From assembly GCA_964501335.1 (NCBI GenBank), contig CAZCTC010000006.1, positions 62,001 to 126,000 on the forward strand: DNA of 64,000 bases, in the 5' to 3' direction. Below, piece by piece: positions 18,401 through 27,269 of the stretch (the stretch's first letter is position 1; each line of letters begins with the position of its first letter). A model generated the notes under the pieces. That model was not told where the DNA came from. It did not search any database and saw only the letters and a list, made by a program, of their open reading frames with translations. This DNA is from CAZCTC01 sp964501335. GTDB taxonomy: Bacteria > Chloroflexota > Anaerolineae > B4-G1 > SLSP01. A program made the position numbers and the translations under genes.

Positions 18401-20779
18401 CGGGCTGACATAGATGGGATAGACCCGGGTCGCCGGACGGTCCGGCCGCCGATCTTCGGAAAGCTCGACGACGATATCTTTCACGGCGGCATTTTCCCAA
18501 CCGCCTTCACCGCGCGCCAGCATCCGAAAAAGATGGCGCCCCGCGGTATACTCCAATTGGCCCCACGTCGGCGGGCGATCCGCATCGGTACGACAATTGT
18601 TGCCGATCGAAGAAGCCACTTCTCTCCATTCACCGTGATCCGAACCGTCGTTGGCCAGATTGACGAAGAACCGCAGTGCCGTGGTATTGGTGGCGCTGCC
18701 GCAGATGACATATTTATCCTGACCGGTTTGACCGTCCAACCAGGCGGGCCGGGGATTCTTGTCGATATAAAATTCGGTAATAATCACCGCCGGGTTATCG
18801 ACATTGAAATGCCATACCTGCGGGCTCCAATCGCTCTCAGCGCCTCGACTATCTCGCACCTTAACCCGCCATTGATACCCGTAAAAGCCCAATCCCTGGG
18901 GCGACCAGCTGTTGCTGGTAATCCAGCCGCTGTTGAGGTTTTGCGCGCTTTCAAAAATATCAAAGTAGTATTCGGTCACCGCATCGCCGTCGGGATCGCC
19001 GTTCTGCTGCGCCGTCAAGGTGATCGGCTCCCCTCCCTTATAGGCTCCCCAATCCCCCGGCCCCGTCAACGTTGGTGGATTAGGCCGGCGGTTGTTCGAG
19101 CCCGAGCTGACCGTGAAACGAATGGCCACCTCATTGCCGACATAGTGACCGTTCTGCCAGACCTGCCATTTGGATTCATAGGTTCCCGGCTCCGAAGGCG
19201 CCCGCATAGGATACTGGGCATAAAAAACGAAATCGTAGCTCTGCCCGGTATTGACCCGCCCCACCACCTCAACATGTTCATACGACTCAAAACGGTTTCC
19301 ATCTCTGTTCCGCACCATATCGCCGCGTGTACCTACTAACTGCCCACTATTGACCTTTGCCCGCAGCACCGGCCGGAACGTCTGACCGGGACTGACCACG
19401 GCCGGACAATCGACACAGGAAAGCACCACATCCCCCGCCACGGGCGTAGCCTGTCCAGGGATCGTCACTTTCACCCAGACTTCTTTCCCGAAATAAGTCC
19501 CCTGAGCATTGCGCAACCGCCAATACCCCCAATGAGTCCCACTGTCCGCCGGAGCCGTCAGATTCACCTGCAACCGGGCCACTTGTCCCGGCGCCACCGT
19601 CCCCACATTGATCTCAGTCGAAGCCCCCATCCGTTCGCCCCGGACAAAAACCCACTTATACCCTGCCCCCCAGGTCGTCGTCCCGGTATTGCGCATCTCC
19701 CACCACTTAGGGATCGATTGCCCGGGGGTAAAAGTGGCAGTATCCAGCGGGGATTCATTGCCGGTGAAGGCAGCGTTGTCGGAGTTCGTAGCAGGCGGAA
19801 TATCACAGATTCCCTGCCCCTTCAGGCCGTTTTTATCCTCAAAAAACGCCTCTTTGGTGTTAAGGCGTGGACAAGACGGAGGACAAACGTTCTTAAAAAC
19901 TTGAACAGACGAAATAGAATTATCAGCAACATGACCATTGTTAAATCTATAAAGCGATAAATCTAATGCATCTGTAGTTAATAATAAGCACCCTCCTCCT
20001 AAATCCTTATCTTCATAAACTTTGACAAACCACCTATCCTGATTCTGAACAGTAGAATTTTGAATACTGACTGAGGATATTTGATTGTCAAAAGAATCCG
20101 ATAAATTATGATAGCTATTGGTAGGAGATGCATAAAAAAGAGAACTTCCCAATATCCCAGGGTCTGCAAAAAGAGTAACAGGATCTCCTCGATGTCCATA
20201 GATATACCCATCCGGATCTCTTTTAATAATGGAATGACTCCCTCTTCCTACCCAAACGAGGGGGTTTTCACGAGGGTAATTTGGAGAAGAGGCATAATAG
20301 TTCATTTCCGATATAGAAAGGGGATTATTACTTTCTATGTAAGCAACATGCCCCTTATTTTCTGTTGACCACCAAGCAATTGCTCCGGGAATAATTTCAC
20401 AACCTTCCTCGGGTGATTTTGCCACGCTGCAAACAGAAAAACCCTGCAAAACAGCATTACCATACCAGTTTCCGGCATCCCCCCAAGTAACTGTTCCCAC
20501 TCCATTACGACGATAAGCCGCCCACCAGGTGCAATTGCCATAAGGTCCACAAGAATAGATATTGTCTTCTGGATCAGCAAAAGGCCCACACATTTGTTGG
20601 GCAGGAAAAGCTGGGGAAAAACTGTTAGAAATAGGAAATGTAGTTGATACTCCCCCTCCATCATGTCGTTCAAAATGAGGTGCGCTGGCTTTCGCATAAA
20701 CCGGCATCATTACCCATAAGCCCAATACTAAAAGCACTCCTCCTAACACGAACGCGCTTAAGAATTTTACATATCGCAT
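15500..20779 (-). CDS. Giant secreted CHAP-domain protein with multiple carbohydrate-binding-like modules
   Basis: 1759 residues with a signal peptide. A CHAP amidase-like domain (about 55-165) has candidate Cys83 (GNCTWWAAYR) and His144 (KGHVAYIE). Next come a beta/gamma-crystallin-like segment (about 235-300), an NBR1-type four-Trp Ig domain (about 335-440; PKWWEMRNTGTTTW), a second Ig domain and FN3-like modules. Then a DUF2341-like domain (about 985-1110), a LamG/concanavalin-like domain (about 1110-1310), a CARDB-like domain (about 1326-1430), a PPC domain (about 1455-1590; HPGDVDWFKF) and two copies of a GWNL domain (GWNLVSLPL, GWNLHGYPI) at the end. CHAP domains usually cleave peptidoglycan; the rest suggests binding to walls or polysaccharides. 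ECF-type site 5 lies 61 nt upstream. Confidence 0.85.
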   Translation of the reverse strand: MRYVKFLSAFVLGGVLLVLGLWVMMPVYAKASAPHFERHDGGGVSTTFPISNSFSPAFPAQQMCGPFADPEDNIYSCGPYGNCTWWAAYRRNGVGTVTWGDAGNWYGNAVLQGFSVCSVAKSPEEGCEIIPGAIAWWSTENKGHVAYIESNNPLSISEMNYYASSPNYPRENPLVWVGRGSHSIIKRDPDGYIYGHRGDPVTLFADPGILGSSLFYASPTNSYHNLSDSFDNQISSVSIQNSTVQNQDRWFVKVYEDKDLGGGCLLLTTDALDLSLYRFNNGHVADNSISSVQVFKNVCPPSCPRLNTKEAFFEDKNGLKGQGICDIPPATNSDNAAFTGNESPLDTATFTPGQSIPKWWEMRNTGTTTWGAGYKWVFVRGERMGASTEINVGTVAPGQVARLQVNLTAPADSGTHWGYWRLRNAQGTYFGKEVWVKVTIPGQATPVAGDVVLSCVDCPAVVSPGQTFRPVLRAKVNSGQLVGTRGDMVRNRDGNRFESYEHVEVVGRVNTGQSYDFVFYAQYPMRAPSEPGTYESKWQVWQNGHYVGNEVAIRFTVSSGSNNRRPNPPTLTGPGDWGAYKGGEPITLTAQQNGDPDGDAVTEYYFDIFESAQNLNSGWITSNSWSPQGLGFYGYQWRVKVRDSRGAESDWSPQVWHFNVDNPAVIITEFYIDKNPRPAWLDGQTGQDKYVICGSATNTTALRFFVNLANDGSDHGEWREVASSIGNNCRTDADRPPTWGQLEYTAGRHLFRMLARGEGGWENAAVKDIVVELSEDRRPDRPATRVYPIYVSPEGHEYINSKTLYLDWVDALRTSSYRLEISTDPNWGMHWVDQQFSAATSEYTYTFDSDYPVVYWRITGTGPYGVNENAWMTYIDITPPASAIEALPAVTTDNQFVVRWGGQDARSGLRWYQLQVRDGNRPDSQWTDWLLNTTKTAEMFQGQPGHTYYFRVRAMDNTTNWEDWPAGDGDAWTRVDPTALPPAPWWNGAYRLKHNLVILNNDTDEMPAGYPVHLHFDGTTSPTAAEIYNGSLAALKGNDVRVIYKNQTELNRVVNQFTSTAIDLWFPLQGGMGGGGTNNGDYQFYYGNAAAGAPLSDVNTVFLPKVDGNTMGLWHFQEGSGGTVYDQSGRGHNGNFTNGSWASGYMGWSGAFNGSNSTVDLGNHADFNNLGAMTLEMWIYPTRGGWGIPLVKGINGYGQFTIRVNGDNNVEFTVGADGGDQTVVSGAKVYPNRWYHIAAVHDGGSNQWIYVNGTQEGYKNNSRTPVMKNYSLYIGNAPWWNGMAFAGQIQHVRISNVARHDFPYARIDTLPTIRVGVPIAPPVQGAPDLIISGVNTFFSSDGGMWVEMRVKNQGNLSTGNDFFTDLYFNSMQPTSKGGETNRVQSWLNAPITSSEDITLTAVITNWPGLDILSPTGELSGTLYPSIDSTHSVSESIETNNVYTAGVEFCVARADAYDLKGRDDTALQATALITEGSQLHNFDHPGDVDWFKFTAVAGKSYRFSTSDLGAAADTVIVLYEGDGTTPVLLSDDYSGTLASQLEWTAPKDGDYYVQVQQWNSSAGGCSTPYLFWFSSGTGTGAGVISTTLYLLPGWNLVSLPLHPVSPTVTQVLGPIAGAYDLVYAYRSCDTADPWKKFSPTAPPYANDLTAVDETMGIWVHATMTTSWILSGTVPVTPAIPSCAGWNLHGYPITATLPVTAAMSSIAGKYTAVYAYYAFDTADFWKKYDPALPPFANDLTTMCSGSGYWIKATEPVTWTLP

Positions 20780-20839
20780 TTCATCCTCCTGATTTACGGT
20801 TTTTCGAAACTACAAATTAGCAATTTTTCCCTTCATCTC

Positions 20840-20868
20840 ATCTAACGTCTCGCCCTGCGCTTTTACGA
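20840..20868 (-). promoter_or_regulatory. ECF-type promoter motif, site 5
   Basis: Minus strand TCGTAAAAG with CGTTAGAT starting 21 nt after the first base, 61 nt before the giant CHAP gene. Confidence 0.6.
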
Positions 20869-20885
20869 GCCGGACTTACAAAAAA

Positions 20886-20909
20886 ATCACCCTGGAAATC
20901 CAGGGCGAT
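20886..20909 (-). terminator. Intrinsic terminator of the C11-GH81 operon
   Basis: The stem ATCGCCCTGG/CCAGGGTGAT (one G-T pair) with a 4-nt loop is followed by a run of T on the minus strand. Confidence 0.88.
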
Positions 20910-20950
20910 TGGGCAACTTTCTCACCAGCACAGTCAGATGCGAAAAACAG

Positions 20951-23900
20951 CTACGGATGGCATCCTCCCGGCGCCGTGACGACCATCTTCCGCGCGGGTA
21001 CCGGCAAACTCACCCCATTGGAAAAAGTAACCACGCGGGCGGCTTCGCCGGGATTGTAAGCCACGCAGGTCAATGCCCCGTCTTTTTCGAAGACGGCATA
21101 GGTTGGCAGATCCGCCGTGACCTGCGTATTGAGCCGTCCCAGGGCATCGAGAGCGTGCAGCCAGTGATAAGTGTGCGCCTGGGTCTCGCCCGCTTCCTGC
21201 CCCCCCTGCGCGATATAAGATGGATTGGCAGTCCAACGCGCCAGCGCCGAGGCAGGGTTGGAAAGCGCTTCGTATTCCCACAAGAGATCCTGCCAAAGGC
21301 CTAAATGTCCGGGCTCTGTAGAAAGCGAGGCAATGTTCCGGTCGATTTCATCGGTACGGCGTCCCAGATAGAGCGATCCCCCCGTCACCGGCAGGATATT
21401 GATCCCATGGATTTCTTCCGGATTGCCGCTCCACCAGGTAGCATGAGCCTCTCCTTGCCCCCACAGGATGCCAGCAACGTCTTTAGTAAACTGGCTGGGA
21501 AAGACAACGTTATCTACATCCAACCAGTATTGCTCGACGGCCTGGACCTCGGTACTGTAGAGATAAACGCCCAGATCCCGAATCTCCTGATTGTCGACCG
21601 CCGATCCCCAAAGGATCAATCCCGCGGCAAAATTGAGCGACTCCGACGAAGACTCTTGATTGTTCCCTGCCCCAAAAGCCTGATGACCGGAAGCCCAGCT
21701 ATGACCGGCATAAGGATCGAAGTTGCGCAAATAGGGAAAACGGGGATCGGTCCGCTCCCAATTGGCCACATCACGGATCAACCACTCCACACTGCCTTCA
21801 TAGTGCCGCGCCCAGGCCGGATCGTACTGCGCCACCGTCGCGGCGGCCATAATGAAATAGCCCCAGTGAAAATGGTGATCGTTGAGTTGTGTGTCGGCGC
21901 CGAAACTCGTCGGATATCCCTGCATCGTATTCCAGGCAGAATCGTAATAGAAAACATAAGGATACCGGCCGTCGAACCAATCCGCCAACGTGGCCTTGAG
22001 AAAAGCCAGATAGCTGTCGCGTTCCGTCGTCATCCCCTGTTGATCGGCCAGATGGACCAGTTGGGCAATGCGGTTCAGATTCTTTCCTTCCCCGTAGGTA
22101 TCCCGTCCGCCGCCGTAGTTGTCCGTTGAAGTATAAACATCGTGGATATACGTACGCAACATGGCCGGATCGTAACTCCCCACCGCCGGCAACGACGGCA
22201 AAACCCCGTTGAAAGCGATGTCGGTTGTGAAGCCCCCCGCTTCGATCACTTTCATCTCCCCCCGAGCCGTGGTATAGGTATCGCCGGTAAAAGCCGGCGC
22301 ACCGGTCGACAGATTGATCCATTGGTGACGATAAAGGGCCAGCAAAGGCAAAGGGGAAAGTGTTCCGCCCATCTCTTTGGCCTCCGTGGTAACCACAAAA
22401 GTAGTACGGACCTTTCCGGTCAGTGGATCGTAATTCCAATCAGCCCGGGTGGCTGTAACAAAATTGTAGGCATGCCGCCGGAAAAACTCCAACCGGCTGT
22501 CGTCCAGGGTAGGAAGCGCGGCCACGGAAAGGTAATTCTTGCCTTCCGGCGCGATCAATTCGGCTTCCAGGCTGCCCGGGGCCCAGTTCCAGACCGATCC
22601 GGCGGGGCCGAACAGCGCATAACGAGAACCGATATTGTTACTGGCTGTAAAAACGAAAACTTCACCGTTGTTGACGACATTGAGCGGAACCGCCACCAGC
22701 TTCACTTTGAAATTGCCGGTACCGCTCCTGGTAAAAAAGACATAGGGCAGGCCATGGCCGAAAGTAGTTTTCAATGTACGTGTAGGGCTCTCCCACTGGG
22801 CCGTCACCAGCCAATCGGAATAACCGGCCACTCGGGTATCGGACGAATTCAGCCCCTCCAGGGTGACACGTAAATGTTCAGATCCGGCAAGGACATAACC
22901 GACTTCGTGTGCGGTCTCGACCACCTCTCGAACATAGGCCAGGCGTAAGCCGTCGGATTCAGCCTGCATGGAAAAAGGATGCGGATGCAGGTTCTGAGAA
23001 TAAGGTTCACCGGGCGGACTTGAAACAGCGCCCTGATTCCAGTCCCACAAAAGGGAAGACCACCAATCATTGGTCTGATAGGGTCCGCTGTATTCGCCGG
23101 TAGTTTTTGCCAGCGCAGGGCGATAATCGGCATTTTCAACTGCTTGCAAGTAACTGACGGATTTTTGCCCTGCGGGTAACTGTGTAGCGTAACATCCCTG
23201 CCCGGGCAAAGCTGACCCGGCTCCAGGAATCTGGCCGCAGGCTACCGGAGTGGGAACCGAAGTCGGAATCGGCGTCGGCGTGACATTACCCGAATTAAAA
23301 ACGATTTCATAGAAGGGCGAATCATAAGTCTGACCGTCTTGTTCATAGGTAAAGAGATAGATGAGGCTGACGCCGGCCCGTAACCCGGGGACCGCCTGCT
23401 GCCACTGGCCATTGCTGAAAACCATATGGAAATTTTGCTGGCATCCCCGATTGATCCAATAATGGACATCCACCCCGGCGCTGGACCAGCCGGGATTAAA
23501 CCAGAGAGTTCCCTGCGTACTGCCGTCGGGCCGAAATCCTTGAGTATAGTCGCCGTTGCCGGGAGGCGTCACCGTAACGGTGGGCAGCGGGGTCGGCGTA
23601 ACCGAACCAAAAACGGCCTGATAATAAGGAGAATCATAGGCCAGTCCGGCCTGTTCATAGGTAAAGAAATAATCGACCGTCGTCCCGGTTTGTAAACCGA
23701 CGATAACCTGTCGCCACTGACTGCCGTTTTGGGTCATCCGGAAATTCTGGAGCTCGCCCTGGTTGAGCCGATAATGGACATCGACCCAGGCACTGCTCCA
23801 ACCAGGATTGAACCACAGGGTCCCCTGAGTCGTGCTGTCGACTGTAAGACCGTGAGTAAAATCCGCAGCCGCCCGCAATTTCAAGTCGCCGGGCATTCCC

Positions 23901-23968
23901 AAAATCGTTTCCAGGGCCATCAACAGCGAAAGAAGAAAAAGAACTGGAAAATTCAGTCGGCCTTTCAT
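20951..23968 (-). CDS. Secreted GH81 endo-beta-1,3-glucanase with two CBM56-like domains
   Basis: 1005 residues with a signal peptide and a good GGAGG site. Two repeats of about 85 residues (about 35-118 and 140-225; FTYEQAGLAYDSPYY and FTYEQDGQTYDSPFY) resemble CBM56 beta-1,3-glucan-binding domains and are joined by Thr/Pro linkers. From about residue 270 the chain reads as glycoside hydrolase family 81: NDWWSSLLWD, the DHHFHWGYFIMAA motif near 699 and a Glu-rich active-site segment ESSSESLNFAAG near 772. GH81 enzymes hydrolyse beta-1,3-glucans such as fungal, oomycete or algal wall glucan. It starts 10 bp after a C11 peptidase gene and so forms an operon with it. This combination would suit attack on eukaryotic walls or use of storage glucan. 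Confidence 0.9.
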   Translation of the reverse strand: MKGRLNFPVLFLLSLLMALETILGMPGDLKLRAAADFTHGLTVDSTTQGTLWFNPGWSSAWVDVHYRLNQGELQNFRMTQNGSQWRQVIVGLQTGTTVDYFFTYEQAGLAYDSPYYQAVFGSVTPTPLPTVTVTPPGNGDYTQGFRPDGSTQGTLWFNPGWSSAGVDVHYWINRGCQQNFHMVFSNGQWQQAVPGLRAGVSLIYLFTYEQDGQTYDSPFYEIVFNSGNVTPTPIPTSVPTPVACGQIPGAGSALPGQGCYATQLPAGQKSVSYLQAVENADYRPALAKTTGEYSGPYQTNDWWSSLLWDWNQGAVSSPPGEPYSQNLHPHPFSMQAESDGLRLAYVREVVETAHEVGYVLAGSEHLRVTLEGLNSSDTRVAGYSDWLVTAQWESPTRTLKTTFGHGLPYVFFTRSGTGNFKVKLVAVPLNVVNNGEVFVFTASNNIGSRYALFGPAGSVWNWAPGSLEAELIAPEGKNYLSVAALPTLDDSRLEFFRRHAYNFVTATRADWNYDPLTGKVRTTFVVTTEAKEMGGTLSPLPLLALYRHQWINLSTGAPAFTGDTYTTARGEMKVIEAGGFTTDIAFNGVLPSLPAVGSYDPAMLRTYIHDVYTSTDNYGGGRDTYGEGKNLNRIAQLVHLADQQGMTTERDSYLAFLKATLADWFDGRYPYVFYYDSAWNTMQGYPTSFGADTQLNDHHFHWGYFIMAAATVAQYDPAWARHYEGSVEWLIRDVANWERTDPRFPYLRNFDPYAGHSWASGHQAFGAGNNQESSSESLNFAAGLILWGSAVDNQEIRDLGVYLYSTEVQAVEQYWLDVDNVVFPSQFTKDVAGILWGQGEAHATWWSGNPEEIHGINILPVTGGSLYLGRRTDEIDRNIASLSTEPGHLGLWQDLLWEYEALSNPASALARWTANPSYIAQGGQEAGETQAHTYHWLHALDALGRLNTQVTADLPTYAVFEKDGALTCVAYNPGEAARVVTFSNGVSLPVPARKMVVTAPGGCHP

Positions 23969-23978
23969 TGATCCCCTC

Positions 23979-26900
23979 CTATCTTCGCGCCATGATCGGT
24001 AAATAGATCCAATATCTCGGTACCAGCGCCGGCGGCACCCCGGGATCGCTGGGGTCCGGGCCCGGGGTTATGCCAAAAACAAAGTAAGTTTTCAGAAACT
24101 CATCCCACTGCCCTTCGGCTGTAAAGGCAAAAGGATGTTCTTCCACATATTGCTGATACCCCCAGCCCCCTCTCATCGGTGGGAAATAGATGGCAACCCC
24201 ATGGGACCCGCTCAAATCCCAGGCGTAGGGAGTTCCCCCATCGGCGTGGCGCTCGACCACGACCGCATCCTCCACAGCCGCTTTCACCTTTTGCGCCGCA
24301 ATGCGCACCGTCGAATTCGAAATCCGCATTTCCAACCGATCCGCCAAATCCCACAAATCCACATATTCATCCCAGTTATCGATAACCATATAATCTCTAG
24401 AATCGAATTTCTGTGTCTCCCCCCAGGTACTCGAAATCACAGTCTGATAGGTTGTAATATTCTCCTGAAGAGCCAGGGCAAAAGAAGTAATTGACGTCGC
24501 CAGTAAATCCATCTTGCTTAAATCCAGGGCTGAAAGCGTATGGGGATAATTCAATACACGCCGATCATATTCATCCACGACGATCCGCGCCAACGAAATC
24601 GGCTGAGTCGTTGAAATGACCCCGGCCCCATACCGTTCATAAGCAAAGGCACTCCACCCCAAATTCTCAGAAGCAATGAAATATCGAGCATAGTCTTTGA
24701 TCTGATAGGCATTCTCCACCATTCCCATCAGACAGGCATCATAATGCACCACATCCAGCGGGGCGGTTCCGTTTCGAGAAGCGGATTGCAAAGCCGTCCG
24801 TAACCCGGCCACACTGATAAAAGTCGTTTGACTGCTGGTCTGATCCCAGGCAATCCCCTCGATCCCACGGCCATGATCGGCAATCGCCAAGTAGACATGC
24901 TCTGTCGGATAACTATCGCGGGCCCATAGGACAAAATCCGCCAGCGTCTGAGGATTTCCCAAATTCAATTCCCCCAATCCCCAACGATTCACCCCATTGA
25001 CATACTGTCCTCCCGGTTGAATCTGATAACGCACCGTATCGCCATACCCGCTCCCATCCACCAGGGCTACGATCGTCAAGGCCGGGTTGGCGGCCATTTG
25101 ATGTAACCGGGTCAACGCCGCCTGAAAACTATCGTTCAAGTTGTTATCGCCATCCCAATAAAGGATAAAAAGCCAGGGCGTAGGGCTGTAAGGGGCGGTC
25201 ACAGTAACCGACTGCATGACGGCATCCGTCAGCCCTTGCGTATCCTGCACCTCCAATCTCACATCGTAAACTCCCGCTCCGGAATAGAAATAACTATGCG
25301 TAATCGCCTTGATCACCGTCCATTCCGTATCGAAAATTCCATCGTTTTCAAAATCCCACCGCACCTGCAGGACTTCCGCCACATCTTCACTATCATGGCT
25401 AAGAGAGGCATCCATCCTAAACGTCGTCGTCATCCGCCCCGTCGCGGGACTGATGACGAAAGCGGCCACCGGGGGATTGTGCGAATAAATTTCTATCCCG
25501 GTCGCAATCTCTGGGGACCAATTTCCCTCATCATCTTTCACCGCAAAAGAAATCACCTGAGTCCCCACCGACAATTCCGAAGCCGAAATGACCAGTTGAG
25601 CACTGGTTCCCAATATCCGCCCCGTTGTCCGCCAGCGATAAGCCTGAATGCTCCCCCCCCATTCGTCGTTATCCACTCCCGAACCGATCATCGTAATCAC
25701 ATCGCGCCCCTGCACCGCCGGCCGGGGATAAATTGTGTGAATCGTAGGGATCGGTAATCCATGCATATAAGGTGATTGTTCTTCCAACACCACCGCATCC
25801 CAACGGACATCCTCAAGCAAACGGAAGTAAGCTGGCGGGATATCTTGCTCAGGGAAATCAGGCCCCGACATCTTCAACTTAAAGGGGCCGCAGGTAGTCC
25901 AGCTATGTAACACCTCCATCAAGTGCCAGCCCTGAGTCAGATAATAATTATCCCGAATCGTAACCCAACGCGCTTCTCCATTTCCACCGGTGATTTCACC
26001 AATCACCGAACGATCCAAAGACATTTTGCTGTCATACTTTAAATAAAGTTTAAAAGCCCATTGCCCGGAAGTCGGAATGTACACCATGGCTCGATAACGA
26101 TCTCCCCCATTGTCACTGGAACCGGTACGCTCATCGTGATCCAGCGGCAACTGACAGATATCTGTAGAAGTAATCGACAGATTGTTAAAAATCCAGGTCC
26201 CGACAAACCCGGACTCACAACGATGATCCGTACACATATCCACCCAATAGCCTTGAGGGATACTATACGTTAAAGCAGCCCCGGCATCAGGATTACCATA
26301 ATAGAGATAATAACTGGTATCCGTATACAGCTCGCTGGGCACCGCTAATTGAAACTCCAAATCCCATTCCGAAGATACCTGACGGGGAATTTCCTGCCAG
26401 CCACCTTGAGGCAAACGGCGCACCACCCGAATATCGCGGTAATCAGACAGTGCTTTGCCGGCCCGCACCAAATCATCAAAACTCATTTCAGTTCCCGGCA
26501 AACCATTCAAGCGAAAGGTATAGCCCGCAGGATGCCCCCCGTCTCCAGTGGACAAAGCCAAAGGGCGCCGATATTTCCAATCCGGGTTCCACCAATCATC
26601 CCATGACCGCATCACCAGATCCACCTGCTGCCCATGGGGGGTAACCTGATAAGTCTTCGTGGCACCGGCTCCACTTAACCACCCCGTCACCGTAATCCAA
26701 TCTCCAACCCGGGCCAACAAAGGCGTATCGCTCAAACTCGCCCGATAAAAAATTCTCCCCAAAGAATCCGTAATAGTTGTCGTCGTCAATACCCCCTGAG
26801 GACTTTCAATCTGTACCATAGCGCCTAAAGCAGAAGTTCCATCTCGGTAAACATAACCTCTTACACAACACAAAGGCGGCGGTTGAGTCGGCGGCGTGAC

Positions 26901-27044
26901 CCCATCACAATCGTGAGGCATGGGCGTCAGCGGCGGATCTAACCGCATAAGAGCCTCCGTCTTCGCCATCGTTCCCACCCACAACAATCCCAGGCTCATC
27001 AAACAGGCCAGCAAAATATATCCATAACGAAACGGCTTCATCAT
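23979..27044 (-). CDS. Secreted C11 (clostripain-like) peptidase, copy 1
   Basis: 1021 residues. The start at 27044 (MMKPFRYGYILLA) follows AAGGAGGA and gives a signal peptide; the longer frame runs back through the promoter region. Order: Cys-Cys domain (CDGVTPP, CCVRGYVY), DUF2341-like domain (WWNPDWKYRRPLAL), PA14-like domain, Ig/PKD modules (IHTIYPRPAVQG; RWDFENDGIFDTEW), then a C11 caspase-fold peptidase with probable His724 (ADHGRG) and Cys771 (YDACLMG), and the end YWIYLPIMARR. C11 enzymes cleave after basic residues. It is a close paralogue of the protein at 51506-54553. GH81 is the next gene in the operon. An ECF-type motif (site 6) and a 15-bp palindrome lie upstream. Confidence 0.88.
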   Translation of the reverse strand: MMKPFRYGYILLACLMSLGLLWVGTMAKTEALMRLDPPLTPMPHDCDGVTPPTQPPPLCCVRGYVYRDGTSALGAMVQIESPQGVLTTTTITDSLGRIFYRASLSDTPLLARVGDWITVTGWLSGAGATKTYQVTPHGQQVDLVMRSWDDWWNPDWKYRRPLALSTGDGGHPAGYTFRLNGLPGTEMSFDDLVRAGKALSDYRDIRVVRRLPQGGWQEIPRQVSSEWDLEFQLAVPSELYTDTSYYLYYGNPDAGAALTYSIPQGYWVDMCTDHRCESGFVGTWIFNNLSITSTDICQLPLDHDERTGSSDNGGDRYRAMVYIPTSGQWAFKLYLKYDSKMSLDRSVIGEITGGNGEARWVTIRDNYYLTQGWHLMEVLHSWTTCGPFKLKMSGPDFPEQDIPPAYFRLLEDVRWDAVVLEEQSPYMHGLPIPTIHTIYPRPAVQGRDVITMIGSGVDNDEWGGSIQAYRWRTTGRILGTSAQLVISASELSVGTQVISFAVKDDEGNWSPEIATGIEIYSHNPPVAAFVISPATGRMTTTFRMDASLSHDSEDVAEVLQVRWDFENDGIFDTEWTVIKAITHSYFYSGAGVYDVRLEVQDTQGLTDAVMQSVTVTAPYSPTPWLFILYWDGDNNLNDSFQAALTRLHQMAANPALTIVALVDGSGYGDTVRYQIQPGGQYVNGVNRWGLGELNLGNPQTLADFVLWARDSYPTEHVYLAIADHGRGIEGIAWDQTSSQTTFISVAGLRTALQSASRNGTAPLDVVHYDACLMGMVENAYQIKDYARYFIASENLGWSAFAYERYGAGVISTTQPISLARIVVDEYDRRVLNYPHTLSALDLSKMDLLATSITSFALALQENITTYQTVISSTWGETQKFDSRDYMVIDNWDEYVDLWDLADRLEMRISNSTVRIAAQKVKAAVEDAVVVERHADGGTPYAWDLSGSHGVAIYFPPMRGGWGYQQYVEEHPFAFTAEGQWDEFLKTYFVFGITPGPDPSDPGVPPALVPRYWIYLPIMARR

Positions 27045-27065
27045 CTGATCTCCTCCTTCGATAAG

Positions 27066-27103
27066 TAAATCGCGTTGGATTCTACTACATCCAACGCGAT
27101 TTA
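27066..27103. promoter_or_regulatory. Palindrome overlapping the -10-like box of copy-1 C11 promoter
   Basis: A perfect 15-bp inverted repeat (TAAATCGCGTTGGAT, 8-nt loop) covers the second promoter box and the expected start of transcription. No T run follows, so it is more likely an operator or leader hairpin than a terminator. The same sequence occurs at the other C11 gene. Confidence 0.6.
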
Positions 27104-27117
27104 CTCTGGCTTTACGA
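27089..27117 (-). promoter_or_regulatory. ECF-type promoter motif, site 6
   Basis: Minus strand TCGTAAAG with CGTTGGAT starting 21 nt after the first base, 45 nt before the C11 start. The stretch between it and the kinase stop at 27270 holds nothing else I can name. Confidence 0.65.
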
Positions 27118-27269
27118 GCCGGTTCGGGCCCATTACATTTAATCAAAAGCTCAAACAATTCGATTTAGCCTCTTTCATCCCCACTCAGCGAGAACTACAA
27201 ACTTCACATTTCCACTTACGAGAAAAATAAAGCCAGAAATCTAAATTTTATTTTCTTGCAAAAAAACCT

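Noticed and set aside
17942..19339. Plus-strand frame of 465 codons
   Set aside because: Antisense to the giant CHAP-domain gene; no domain, no ribosome site, and codon composition of a shadow frame.
27066..27103. Intrinsic terminator for the kinase operon
   Set aside because: There is no T run after the stem on the minus strand, and it is 167 nt past the stop; it fits better as an operator or leader hairpin.
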